Below, piece after piece: positions 45,630 through 54,413 of a DNA stretch of 64,000 nt (the stretch's first letter is position 1; every line of letters starts with the position of its first letter). The notes below the pieces were generated by a model. That model was not told the origin of the DNA. It ran no database searches and saw nothing but the letters and a program-made list of their open reading frames with translations. The translations under genes and the position numbers were made by a program. This DNA comes from Pararobbsia alpina_A. GTDB taxonomy: Bacteria > Pseudomonadota > Gammaproteobacteria > Burkholderiales > Burkholderiaceae. The stretch covers positions 1,426,001-1,490,000 of the forward strand of contig NZ_OZ221287.1 in NCBI RefSeq assembly GCF_965118125.1, written 5' to 3'.

Positions 45630-45988
45630 GGGGGCGACCTGGTTTCGACAGGGGTAGCGAAGCGGCTCAGGGCATGCCGAGGACCCGTCACCTCGTTAAT
45701 CAATGGGAAAAACGTAACTGCAAACGACGATACGTTCGCACTGGCAGCCTAAGGGCCGCCGTCCTCGTACTAGCTCGCTGACGGGCTAGGGCCGCAAGGC
45801 CACACGAGGTCATATACGTCAGATAAGCTCGCGTGGTGTCACGACGCGTGGGACGAAAACTTAGTGAATCGCCGTCCGGCAGCGTGTTCGTCCGCGTCCG
45901 TCCGGTTAAATTAAATGACTGAACTAAGCATGTAGAACTGGTCGTAGAGTGCTTCTGGACGCGGGTTCGATTCCCGCCGCCTCCACCA
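45630..45988 (+). ncRNA. ssrA: Transfer-messenger RNA (tmRNA)
   Basis: This one-piece tmRNA of about 359 nt rescues stalled ribosomes. The 5' end GGGGGCGACCTGGTTTCGAC and the 3' T-arm GGGTTCGATTCCCGCC, ending in CTCCACCA, form the tRNA-like domain. The tag reading frame runs 45720-45752 and encodes ANDDTFALAA then TAA, the form usual in Burkholderia. No permuted or split structure is seen, and the encoded CCA is complete. Confidence 0.97.
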
Positions 45989-46044
45989 TCCTTTTATCGG
46001 TTGCCCGCGCCAAGGCGCGAGCTCCCGGTTCTCGCCGGGCGACG

Positions 46045-47499
46045 CTACTCGCGAACCGCCTGGATTCGTCCTGTCTTCGCGGCTTTCTTCAGCGCTTCCC
46101 AGTCCGCTTCATTCTGATCCGCATACGCCAGCGCGAAACGCTCGATGCTCGCGTCGAAGGCGTCCGACTTGCCGACATAACCGGTCAGTAGTGCCGGGTC
46201 GCCCGCCTTGGCCATCGAATGGGCGAGCGCGTGCGCGCAGGAGACCGCATATTCGCCAAGGTCCTCGAGGTCGAACGTGCTGAAGTCGAACGCCCCCTTC
46301 ATATCGCGCAACTGACGCACGTAGAAGTCGTTTCCCGTGTGATGCATGTTCGACCAGCCGAGGAAGATGTCACTCGCCGACTGAAGCAGGCGCTGCCCGT
46401 TGACGACACGCTGGCCGTGGTTCGGAAACCGGCTCGCCGGCAGATAGCCTTCCAGCGCTGACGCGCGCGCTTCCTTGAGCTGCAGAAACAGCGGCGACTC
46501 GCCATCGGCCATAAAGAGCGCTTCATAGCAGCGTGTGCCGACTGACCCGATGCCAACCACGCGGATCGCGACATCGACGAGCTCATACCGGTCGAACAGC
46601 GCGCGGCGGTCGTCGGGCAGCGTCAGCCGATAGTCGGCGAAGAAACGTCGCACCTGGGCGTTGTACTGCTTCTGCTCGACGTGACTGGCAAGCGGTACGT
46701 GATAGACGAGCGGAGGAACATCCTTGATCCGGATCTTGCCGTTCACGAGTTCCGTCGAACGTGTCATGACCGATCGAGAGGACTGCACGCGCGCTTTATC
46801 GATCACCATCTGTTCCTTGCGGCGCTCCGTCTCGGAGTCGGCCGTGGCGAGCATCGTGTCCGCATCGAACTGGTGGTACCAGACGTCGAGCGTATCCATG
46901 CGGCTGAAGTCGGTGATCCTTCGCCGGAAGGTTTCGCACAGCCGGCGCACCACCGCACGCTGGCCTCGCGTCGGAAACCCTCGCTCACGGGCTGCGATCA
47001 CAAACGACGCGGCGAGTCGTCGCACGTCCCAGTCGAACGGGCCCGGCAGGGTTTCATCGAAGTCGTTGGGCCCAAACAGAATGCGGCGCTCCGGACTGGC
47101 AAACAGCCCGAAATTGGCGAGATGCGCGTCGCCGCCGAGCTGCACATGCACGCCCGAGTGGGGCAGCGCGGAGAGGTCGTGCGCGAAAAGCGGTGCGCCG
47201 CCGCGGTAGAACGCGAACGGGTTGGCGAGCATGCGCCCGTACCGCACGGGGATCAGTTCTTCGACCCGCCCGGCGTTCGACGCGTCGAGCAGCGCAATGG
47301 GGTCCCGTCGCTTGATCGTGCATTCACCGAGCTTTTCGCGGGGGACCTGGCGGCGCAAGGCTTTGCCCTGGCCGACACGCGCCGAGACGGCGTCGCGCCC
47401 GGAAAACAGCGACTCCGGGTCTTGCACATTGGCGGCGGCCTTCGGATTGGCGCCTGACGCACCAGATTGAACGGGCTTCGCTGCTGCTGAATCGGACAC
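46045..47499 (-). CDS. DUF2252 family protein
   Basis: This 484-residue protein has the DUF2252 pattern: FAFYRGGAPLFAHDL, VQLGGDAHLANFGLF, FGPNDFDETLPGPFDWDVRRLA, and later YELVDVAIRVVGIGSVGTR. The GDxHxxN and NDFDE elements recall aminoglycoside-kinase-like folds, but activity is unproven. No ATG fits; GTG 47499 is chosen because GGAGGA lies 8 nt upstream, whereas a GTG at 47592 lacks this. It follows tmRNA in the opposite orientation and has an AT-rich upstream region. Confidence 0.85.
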   Translation of the reverse strand: MSDSAAAKPVQSGASGANPKAAANVQDPESLFSGRDAVSARVGQGKALRRQVPREKLGECTIKRRDPIALLDASNAGRVEELIPVRYGRMLANPFAFYRGGAPLFAHDLSALPHSGVHVQLGGDAHLANFGLFASPERRILFGPNDFDETLPGPFDWDVRRLAASFVIAARERGFPTRGQRAVVRRLCETFRRRITDFSRMDTLDVWYHQFDADTMLATADSETERRKEQMVIDKARVQSSRSVMTRSTELVNGKIRIKDVPPLVYHVPLASHVEQKQYNAQVRRFFADYRLTLPDDRRALFDRYELVDVAIRVVGIGSVGTRCYEALFMADGESPLFLQLKEARASALEGYLPASRFPNHGQRVVNGQRLLQSASDIFLGWSNMHHTGNDFYVRQLRDMKGAFDFSTFDLEDLGEYAVSCAHALAHSMAKAGDPALLTGYVGKSDAFDASIERFALAYADQNEADWEALKKAAKTGRIQAVRE

Positions 47500-48271
47500 G
47501 ATGGCATTCCTCCCGGACGTAAGCGCCGAGCGCACGATCTCGCACGCCTGACAGAGCGCAACGCTCGCCGTTTTCACGGAAGCCGTCAACACCTCGCCTG
47601 CCGTAGCGCCTTGCGGTCAGGCGGGTGTCTGAAAGCCTTCCGTCGGACCGCCGTCAGGGTTGGCTGGTCCCGGCGGCAGGGCGAGGACGCGGGAGATCCC
47701 ACGACGGGGCGACGCCGGTTGAGACGGCTTGGCAGGAACGCGCGGGGCAGGCGTGCGACGGGCGAAGCTCAGCGAACGTGAAGCGGAACGTAAAGCCGAA
47801 CATCAGGCCAAACGACGCTTTGATACGGAGGGAGGGCGAAGGGCGATTGTCACAAAAAATTCACAAAGCAAATTGGCTTCTTTTCAGCGTGAATATTTCG
47901 ACTGCGCAAGTAACCGGTTAAGTCACCCGATGAGTTGGGCGATTTGTATTTATTACGGGGTGAGAAGCGATTAATAAAAATGTTTTATGCGGCACCGCAT
48001 TTTAATTTTCGCTTAAGAATGCTCGGGTAAGCGTCAGTGTTTCGCGAAATCTTTATGACGATTTATTCAATCCGCAGACCAAACTGATGAGCACTTAATT
48101 GAACCACGAAAATAGCCTAATAGGATAGTTGATCAAACAACGATTATGGATATTTCTAGTCCTGGAAAATCGCACGCGATCAGACTACGTCTTTGACATT
48201 GCACGAATAAATCGATGGAATTCGATCTGTGCATTCGGTCGGGAATGGGTCCCGCACGATATGTTCAGGCG
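47500..48271. other. Intergenic with AT-rich tract upstream of the DUF2252 gene
   Basis: About 770 bp without a supported gene. From about 47840 to 48250 the sequence is clearly AT-richer than the rest of the window (for example ttaataaaaatgttttatg near 47970). It lies between the ompA terminator and the DUF2252 start, so it is probably promoter or silencer DNA. The small open frames here have no ribosome-binding sites. Confidence 0.5.
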
Positions 48272-48301
48272 AAAAAAAAGCCCCGCCGGAGCGGGGCTTT
48301 T
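48272..48301 (-). terminator. Rho-independent terminator of ompA
   Basis: The 11-bp stem AAAAGCCCCGC/GCGGGGCTTTT with a 4-nt loop is followed on the minus strand by a run of eight T (48272-48279). It starts 16 nt after the ompA stop. Confidence 0.92.
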
Positions 48302-48316
48302 GATCGCAGCAGAAGC

Positions 48317-48967
48317 TTACTTCGACGTGCCGACCACTTCGACTTCCACGCGGCGGTTCGGCGCGAGGCAGGCGATGAGGGCCTTACGGTTCTTCTGGTT
48401 GCAATCCGTCACGACCGGGTTACGCTTGCCCTTGCCTTCCGTGTAGATACGGTTGGCGTCGATGCCCTTGCTGACCAGGTATGCCTTGACAGCTTGTGCA
48501 CGGCGCAGCGACAGACGGTCGTTGTACTTGTCCGAGCCAATCTTGTCGGTGTAGCCCGTTGCGACAACGACTTCCAGGTTCACGTCGCCGATCTTCGATG
48601 CCAGATCATCCAGCTTCGCCTTGCCTTCGGGCTTCAGAACAGCCTTGTCGAAGTCGAACAGCGTGTCAGCTTGGAAGGTGACCTTCTGGCTCGTGATCGC
48701 CGGAGCCGGAGCCGGAGCCGGTGCAGGTGCCGGAGCCGGTGCCTGAGCAACCAGGGCGCCGTCGCACTTTGCGTTGGCCGTTGCCGGGGTCCAGAAGCCG
48801 TCACGCCAGCAGAGCTCGTTCGTGCCGTTCATCCAAACCCATTCGCCCGTGCCGTTTACCCAGTTATCGTTCACAGCTTGACGCGATGCCGGAACCGATT
48901 GAGCCATTGCCGATGCAGCCATGACTGCGGTAGCTGCAATGAACGCGAGCTTTGAAAGTTTTTTCAT
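48317..48967 (-). CDS. ompA: OmpA-family outer-membrane protein
   Basis: This 216-residue protein has a signal peptide (MKKLSKLAFIAATAVMAASAMA), a short Trp-rich N-terminal domain with a Cys pair, an Ala-Pro repeat hinge (about 75-90) and a C-terminal OmpA peptidoglycan-binding domain. The domain shows GYTDKIGSDKYNDRLSLRRA and NRRVEVEV, the residues that bind diaminopimelate. There is no eight-stranded barrel, so it is the small betaproteobacterial type. GAGGAG lies just upstream of ATG 48967, and a TATACT -10-like element is at 49044-49049 (minus strand). It is next to gyrA, as in relatives. Confidence 0.92.
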   Translation of the reverse strand: MKKLSKLAFIAATAVMAASAMAQSVPASRQAVNDNWVNGTGEWVWMNGTNELCWRDGFWTPATANAKCDGALVAQAPAPAPAPAPAPAPAITSQKVTFQADTLFDFDKAVLKPEGKAKLDDLASKIGDVNLEVVVATGYTDKIGSDKYNDRLSLRRAQAVKAYLVSKGIDANRIYTEGKGKRNPVVTDCNQKNRKALIACLAPNRRVEVEVVGTSK

Positions 48968-49727
48968 ATTCTCCTCTCGAAATTGAGATTACCGCAGGTT
49001 TACTGCGAGCTTGGTGACCAAGACGAATCTGACATTGCCCGGAGTATAACATCGCCGTTTATCAAAAAAAGCGACGATTACACTCTGACCAATCCCAGAC
49101 AGTGCGGGCATTCTGCCATGATGCTATCCGCAGTCACCGAAAAAGTCCTTTTGCGACGATAAGCCCGTAATGCATGTAGCCAGCGAGCAACATCCGCGCG
49201 GACGCCATCCTACCCTGAATCCTGCGCAACCTGCCAAACTTTTGCAGAACTTTTTCGTCGTTTTGCACTCTACGCGCGCACCAGACCCCTCGCAAGCGTC
49301 CGGACGCCCGTGTGTGGCCTGTTTGCACGACGTTCGTGCCCGTCACGTGATAGCGGTTGACAGCGACTTTCGTTCTCACGTCGAACTTTTCGCGTAACCC
49401 GCTGTCACGCGTCGTTCCCGACACTGTAAACGTGTCTTTCGCCCAATGCATTCCGCTTGAGTGCGCGCGTGTGTAACACCGCGTTAAAAGAACACGGCAA
49501 CGCGCGGCCGCATCGGCCTCAGCATGCCGTGGGTTCGCACTACGCACAGGGCGTTTCAAGTCTCTCGTTGCCGTTCGCTCACGACCAGTAACTCACTACT
49601 AGTAATAGAGGGCCCCGTCACAGGAAGCCCCAGGGTGCGTCGGCGGCTGTGCGCCGCATGCTAGAATCCCCCGCTTATGTGTCCGGGCTTGCCCGTGCCA
49701 GAGAAGGTTCTGGAACAGAAAGGGATA
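48968..49727. other. Divergent intergenic region between ompA and gyrA
   Basis: About 760 bp with no supported gene. It holds a candidate ompA -10 (TATACT on the minus strand, 49044-49049) and the gyrA extended -10 at 49659-49667, listed separately. An open frame on the minus strand at 49134-49559 has no ribosome-binding site and is not called. Confidence 0.45.
49659..49667 (+). promoter_or_regulatory. gyrA: Extended -10 promoter element for gyrA
   Basis: TGCTAGAAT is a TGn-extended -10. The predicted transcription start falls near 49674, three nt before an in-frame ATG at 49677. This argues that translation begins at the later ATG 49728, which has AAAGGG upstream. Confidence 0.55.
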
Positions 49728-52337
49728 ATGGATCAATTCGCGAAAGAGACTTTGCCGATCTCCCTTGAGGAGGAAATGCGCCGGTCGTACCTCGATTACG
49801 CCATGAGCGTGATTGTCGGGCGTGCGTTACCGGACGTCCGCGACGGCCTCAAACCTGTGCATCGCCGCGTCATGTACGCCATGCACGAGCAGAACAACGA
49901 CTGGAACCGGGCTCACAAGAAGTCGGCGCGTATCGTCGGTGACGTCATGGGTAAGTACCACCCCCATGGCGATGCATCGATTTACGACACGATCGTGCGG
50001 ATGGCGCAGAACTTTTCGCTGCGCTATATGCTCGTCGACGGTCAGGGCAATTTCGGGTCGATCGACGGCGACAACGCCGCTGCGATGCGGTACACCGAAA
50101 TCCGCATGGCCAAGATCGGCCATGAGCTGCTTGCCGACATCGACAAGGAAACCGTCGACTTCGGTCCGAACTATGACGGTAGCGAGCAAGAACCGCTCGT
50201 GCTGCCCGCGCGGATCCCGAACCTGCTGATCAACGGCTCGTCGGGTATTGCGGTCGGCATGGCAACCAATATCCCGCCGCACAATCTCAGCGAAGTCATC
50301 GACGCCTGCCAGCATTTGCTGCGCAATCCGGATGCGTCGATTGACGAACTGATCGAAATCATTCCGGCGCCCGATTTCCCGACCGCCGGCATCATTTATG
50401 GCATCTCGGGCGTGCGCGACGGCTATCGCACGGGGCGCGGCCGCGTCGTGATGCGAGCGCGCACTCACTTCGAAGATATCGATCGGGGTCAACGCGAAGC
50501 GATCATCGTCGACGAGCTGCCGTTCCAGGTGAACAAGCGCACGCTGCTCGAGCGCATTGCCGAGCTCGTCAACGAGAAGAAGATCGAGGGCATTTCCGAT
50601 CTGCGCGACGAGTCCGACAAATCGGGCATGCGCGTCGTCATCGAACTCAAGCGCGGTGAAGTGCCCGAGGTTGTGCTCAACAACCTCTATAAGAATACGC
50701 AGCTGCAGGACACGTTCGGCATGAACATGGTCGCGCTCGTCGACGGCCAGCCGCGCCTGCTGAATCTCAAGCAGATTCTCGAGAACTTCATCTCGCATCG
50801 CCGTGAAGTCGTCACACGCCGTACGGTGTTCGAGCTGCGCAAGGCTCGCGAACGCGGCCACGTGCTCGAAGGCCTGGCCGTTGCGCTCGCGAACATCGAC
50901 GAGTTCATCGAGCTGATCAAGTCGGCGCCGACGCCGCCGATCGCGAAGCAGGAACTCATGTCGCGTTCGTGGGACTCCTCGCTCGTGCGCGAAATGCTGT
51001 CGCGCACCGACGCGCAGGCCGTCGGTGGGATCGAGGCATTCAGGCCCGAAGGGCTGAATCCGGCGTTCGGCATGCAGGGCGATGGCCTGTACCGTCTGTC
51101 GGACACCCAGGCGCAGGAAATTCTGCAGATGCGTCTGCAACGCCTGACGGGTCTCGAGCAGGACAAGATTACCGGCGAATACCGCGACGTTATGGCGCAG
51201 ATCGCCGACCTGCTCGACATCCTGGCCAAGCCGGAGCGGATCAGCACGATCATTGGCGACGAACTCACGCATATCAAAACCGAGTTCGGCGATGCACGCC
51301 GTTCGCTGATCGAGCCGAACGCAATCGACCTGAACACGGAAGACCTGATCGCGCCGACCGATATGGTCGTGACGATGTCGCATGCGGGCTACGTGAAGTC
51401 GCAGCCGCTGTCCGAATACCGCGCCCAGAAGCGTGGCGGCCGCGGCAAGCAGGCGATCGCGATGAAGGAAGACGACTGGATCGAGACGCTGTTCATCGCG
51501 AACACGCACGACCACATCCTGTGCTTCTCGAACCGCGGCCGCGTGTACTGGGTCAAGGTCTATGAAGTGCCGCAGGGCTCGCGCAATTCGCGCGGCCGGC
51601 CGATCGTCAATATGTTCCCGCTTGCCGAAGGCGAGAAGATCAACGTCGTGCTGCCGGTGCGTGAATTCTCGGCTGACCGGTTCGTATTCCTGGCTACGTC
51701 GCTCGGCACAGTCAAGAAGACCCCGCTCGAAGCCTTCTCGCGTCCGCTCAAGAAGGGCATCATCGCCGTCAATCTGGACGAGGGCGATTTCCTGATCGGT
51801 GCGGCGATCACCGACGGCCAGCACGATGTGATGCTGTTCTCGGATTCGGGCAAGGCCGTGCGTTTCGACGAAAACGATGTGCGTCCGATGGGCCGTGAAG
51901 CCCGCGGCGTGCGCGGCATGCAGCTCGAAGACGGGCAGCAGGTTATTGCGATGCTGGTGGCCGGCGACGAGAACCAGTCCGTGCTGACCGCGACCGAAAA
52001 CGGCTACGGCAAGCGGACCTCGATCACCGAGTACACGCGTCATGGCCGCGGCACGAAGGGCATGATCGCGATCCAGACGAGCGAGCGCAACGGCAAGGTC
52101 GTCGCCGCAACGCTGGTCGACGCCGATGCCGAGATCATGCTGATTACCACGTCGGGCGTGCTGATTCGTACCCGCGTTTCAGAGGTCCGCGAAATGGGCC
52201 GCGCAACGCAAGGTGTTACACTCATCAGCCTCGACGAAGGCACCCGTTTGTCGGGTCTCCAGCAGATTGCGGAGACCGACGCAGAATCAGACGCAGAAGG
52301 CGAGCCGGAAACGGGTGCCGATGACGCGACTGAATAA
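49728..52337 (+). CDS. gyrA: DNA gyrase subunit A
   Basis: This is the 869-residue breakage-reunion subunit of gyrase, which introduces negative supercoils with GyrB. The catalytic Tyr lies in AAAMRYTEIRMAK (Tyr122), and the GyrA-box is QKRGGRG. The C-terminal beta-pinwheel and an acidic tail are present. The quinolone region reads HGDASIYD, with Ala at position 83 (Ser in E. coli, and Thr in Burkholderia as I recall) and Asp87 kept. ATG 49728 is chosen over 49677 because homology starts there. Confidence 0.97.
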   Translation: MDQFAKETLPISLEEEMRRSYLDYAMSVIVGRALPDVRDGLKPVHRRVMYAMHEQNNDWNRAHKKSARIVGDVMGKYHPHGDASIYDTIVRMAQNFSLRYMLVDGQGNFGSIDGDNAAAMRYTEIRMAKIGHELLADIDKETVDFGPNYDGSEQEPLVLPARIPNLLINGSSGIAVGMATNIPPHNLSEVIDACQHLLRNPDASIDELIEIIPAPDFPTAGIIYGISGVRDGYRTGRGRVVMRARTHFEDIDRGQREAIIVDELPFQVNKRTLLERIAELVNEKKIEGISDLRDESDKSGMRVVIELKRGEVPEVVLNNLYKNTQLQDTFGMNMVALVDGQPRLLNLKQILENFISHRREVVTRRTVFELRKARERGHVLEGLAVALANIDEFIELIKSAPTPPIAKQELMSRSWDSSLVREMLSRTDAQAVGGIEAFRPEGLNPAFGMQGDGLYRLSDTQAQEILQMRLQRLTGLEQDKITGEYRDVMAQIADLLDILAKPERISTIIGDELTHIKTEFGDARRSLIEPNAIDLNTEDLIAPTDMVVTMSHAGYVKSQPLSEYRAQKRGGRGKQAIAMKEDDWIETLFIANTHDHILCFSNRGRVYWVKVYEVPQGSRNSRGRPIVNMFPLAEGEKINVVLPVREFSADRFVFLATSLGTVKKTPLEAFSRPLKKGIIAVNLDEGDFLIGAAITDGQHDVMLFSDSGKAVRFDENDVRPMGREARGVRGMQLEDGQQVIAMLVAGDENQSVLTATENGYGKRTSITEYTRHGRGTKGMIAIQTSERNGKVVAATLVDADAEIMLITTSGVLIRTRVSEVREMGRATQGVTLISLDEGTRLSGLQQIAETDAESDAEGEPETGADDATE

Positions 52338-52376
52338 ACATAGCCCGCAGAAATCTTTCAAGTTATTCATGGAGCA

Positions 52377-53051
52377 ATGATGCAAAAGCATTTCAAACTG
52401 TTGCCGATCGCGCTGTTCGTCCCGACCCTCGTGTTTGCACAAGCGTTGCAAGGCCAGAACGCACCGGCTGCGGGCACGACCGCCGCACCCGCGCAGGCAC
52501 AGCAAGCTCCCCAGCAACCGGCTCGCGTCGACATCGACGCACCGAAGAAGGCTGCGATCAAGGACCTGTTCGCCGCCATCGAAGTCGACAAGCTTGAAGC
52601 CGCGATGGCCAACAGCGCCCAGATGCGCGCCAAGGAAATGGTTCCGGAAATCCTCCAGGAAGCCCTCGTCGAGAACCAGTCGATGACCGTTGACCAGAAG
52701 CGCGCTGTCGTGCCGCAACTGCAACAATCGTCGATTCCCAAGCTAGTCGACTCGGCAGGCACGATCTTCACGACGCCGCAATTCAAGGCTGACCAGACCG
52801 ATGCGCTGTATCAAGCGTATGCGCGTTACTACTCGACGCAGGAAATCAAGGATCTGACGGCGTTCTACAAGAGCCCGACCGGCCAGAAGTTCCTGCACGC
52901 CCAAGACCTCGTCGGTCGCGATGTCGTCAATGGCCTGCTCGACAAGTACATGCCGCAATCGGTCAACGCGACGCGTTCGCTGGCCGACAAGGAAGTGGCA
53001 AGCGTGAAGGCGCCGGCGGCCGGCGCAGGTGCAGCTCCGGCAGCGAAGTAA
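52377..53051 (+). CDS. DUF2059 secreted protein
   Basis: This 224-residue periplasmic protein has a signal peptide cleaved near VFAQA, a Gln/Pro/Ala-rich linker (about 20-55) and a helical DUF2059 domain. The domain contains AYARYYSTQEIKDLTAFYKS, followed by PTGQKFL, its hallmark. GGAG at 52371-52374 serves either of two adjacent ATGs (52377, 52380). The gene lies between gyrA (39 nt upstream) and serC, a placement common in Burkholderia. A hairpin terminator follows. The function is not established. Confidence 0.87.
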   Translation: MMQKHFKLLPIALFVPTLVFAQALQGQNAPAAGTTAAPAQAQQAPQQPARVDIDAPKKAAIKDLFAAIEVDKLEAAMANSAQMRAKEMVPEILQEALVENQSMTVDQKRAVVPQLQQSSIPKLVDSAGTIFTTPQFKADQTDALYQAYARYYSTQEIKDLTAFYKSPTGQKFLHAQDLVGRDVVNGLLDKYMPQSVNATRSLADKEVASVKAPAAGAGAAPAAK

Positions 53052-53077
53052 GCCCCGGTAGCCAGACCCCCGTCATG

Positions 53078-53140
53078 GGCCTTCGGGCCCGTGCCATTGA
53101 GGCCGTTTGCGTACGTGCGCAAGCGGCCTTTGTCGTTTCT
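53078..53140 (+). terminator. Tandem hairpins between the DUF2059 gene and serC
   Basis: A GGGCC-TTCG-GGCCC mini-hairpin (about 53078-53091) is followed by an 11-bp stem (53101-53111 with 53118-53128, one G-U) and a T-rich tail (tttgtcgtttct). It probably terminates transcription from gyrA/DUF2059 before the serC operon. Confidence 0.7.
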
Positions 53141-53156
53141 TGATCTCGGAATCCGA

Positions 53157-54233
53157 ATGCGGGCGTTTAATTTTTCGGCCGGCCCGGCGGCATTGCCCGT
53201 CGAAGTGCTGGAGCAGGCAGCGAGCGAGATGCTCGACTGGCAGGGCAGTGGTATGAGCGTGATGGAAATGAGCCATCGCGGCCGCGAGTTCACCTCGATC
53301 ATCCAGACCGCTGTCGCCGACCTGCGCGAGCTGCTCGCCGTGCCGTCGAATTACAAGATCATGTTCCTGCAAGGCGGCGGGATCGCAGAAAACGCGATCG
53401 TGCCGATGAACTTGCTCGGCAAGCGCAACAAGGCGAACTACGTCGTGACGGGTTCGTGGTCGAACAAGTCACAGACCGAAGCGAAGCGCTATGGCGACGT
53501 GCACGTCGCGGCGACGTCCAAGGGCAACTACACGTTCATTCCGGCATTCGACAGCTGGAACGTCGAACGCGATGCGGCCTATCTGCACCTTTGCTCGAAC
53601 GAGACCATCGACGGCGTCGAGTTCAACTCATTTCCGGACCTTGGCGATCTGCCCATCGTCGCGGATGCGTCGTCGCATATCCTGTCGCGGCCGCTCGACG
53701 TGTCGCGCTTTGGCGTCGTATACGGCGGGGCGCAAAAGAATATCGGCATGGCCGGCGTGACGATCGTGATCGCGCGCGAGGACCTGCTCGATCAGGCGAT
53801 GCCGATCTGCCCGAGCGCGTTCACGTGGAAGACTGTCGCCGAAAACGACTCGATGTTCAATACGCCGCCGACGTACGCGATCTATATCGCCGGCCTCGTG
53901 TTCAAGTGGCTCAAGGCGCAAGGCGGCCTGGCGGCCATCGAACGCCGGAATATTGCCAAGGCTGAGCTGTTGTATCAAACGATAGACAGCAGTGATTTTT
54001 ATCTGAACAAAGTGGAACGATCGGCGCGCTCGCGAATGAATGTGCCGTTCTTCCTGGCCGATGAAACGCTCAACGAAGCGTTTCTCGAAGGCGCTAAAGA
54101 GCGCCGTCTTCTGCAGCTGAAGGGCCACAAGTCCGTTGGCGGCATGCGTGCATCGATCTACAACGCGGTGCAAATCGACGCTGTGCAGGCACTCGTCGAT
54201 TACATGAGGGAATTCGAACGAACGCGCGCGTAA
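53157..54233 (+). CDS. serC: Phosphoserine aminotransferase
   Basis: This PLP enzyme converts 3-phosphohydroxypyruvate to phosphoserine and also acts in the pyridoxine pathway. The length is 358 residues, normal for SerC. It starts RAFNFSAGPAALP, and the PLP lysine lies in YGGAQKNIGMAGV. I chose ATG 53157, where homology begins; the frame extends upstream through the terminator hairpins. It leads the serine/aromatic supraoperon. A codon-unusual AT-rich stretch is present at about 53965-54010. Confidence 0.96.
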   Translation: MRAFNFSAGPAALPVEVLEQAASEMLDWQGSGMSVMEMSHRGREFTSIIQTAVADLRELLAVPSNYKIMFLQGGGIAENAIVPMNLLGKRNKANYVVTGSWSNKSQTEAKRYGDVHVAATSKGNYTFIPAFDSWNVERDAAYLHLCSNETIDGVEFNSFPDLGDLPIVADASSHILSRPLDVSRFGVVYGGAQKNIGMAGVTIVIAREDLLDQAMPICPSAFTWKTVAENDSMFNTPPTYAIYIAGLVFKWLKAQGGLAAIERRNIAKAELLYQTIDSSDFYLNKVERSARSRMNVPFFLADETLNEAFLEGAKERRLLQLKGHKSVGGMRASIYNAVQIDAVQALVDYMREFERTRA

Positions 54234-54413
54234 GCGCTGCGTCGGAATACCGGATCGCAGGTGTGCGGCTGCGCACCAGGCTGGCCGCCGAGTGTGGCCG
54301 CATCGTGCGTCGGCGCCACGCCCCGGGGCAACTTGCCCGGGAACAGGCCTGGCCTGCGCTCGCCCTCGGGCCAGCGCGTGGCGTTGCGCGCCTGCACCGC
54401 TCGCATATAGACA

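Noticed and set aside
45970..45988. tmRNA 3' end as an active integration site
   Set aside because: I saw no second copy of the 3'-terminal sequence and no integrase gene within the window.
48129..48446. 105-codon plus-strand frame overlapping the ompA 3' end
   Set aside because: It crosses the ompA terminator and antisense ompA; no start signal.
49827..52043. 738-codon open frame antisense to gyrA
   Set aside because: It lies entirely inside gyrA on the other strand. Its composition mirrors the codon use of gyrA and it has no recognisable motif.
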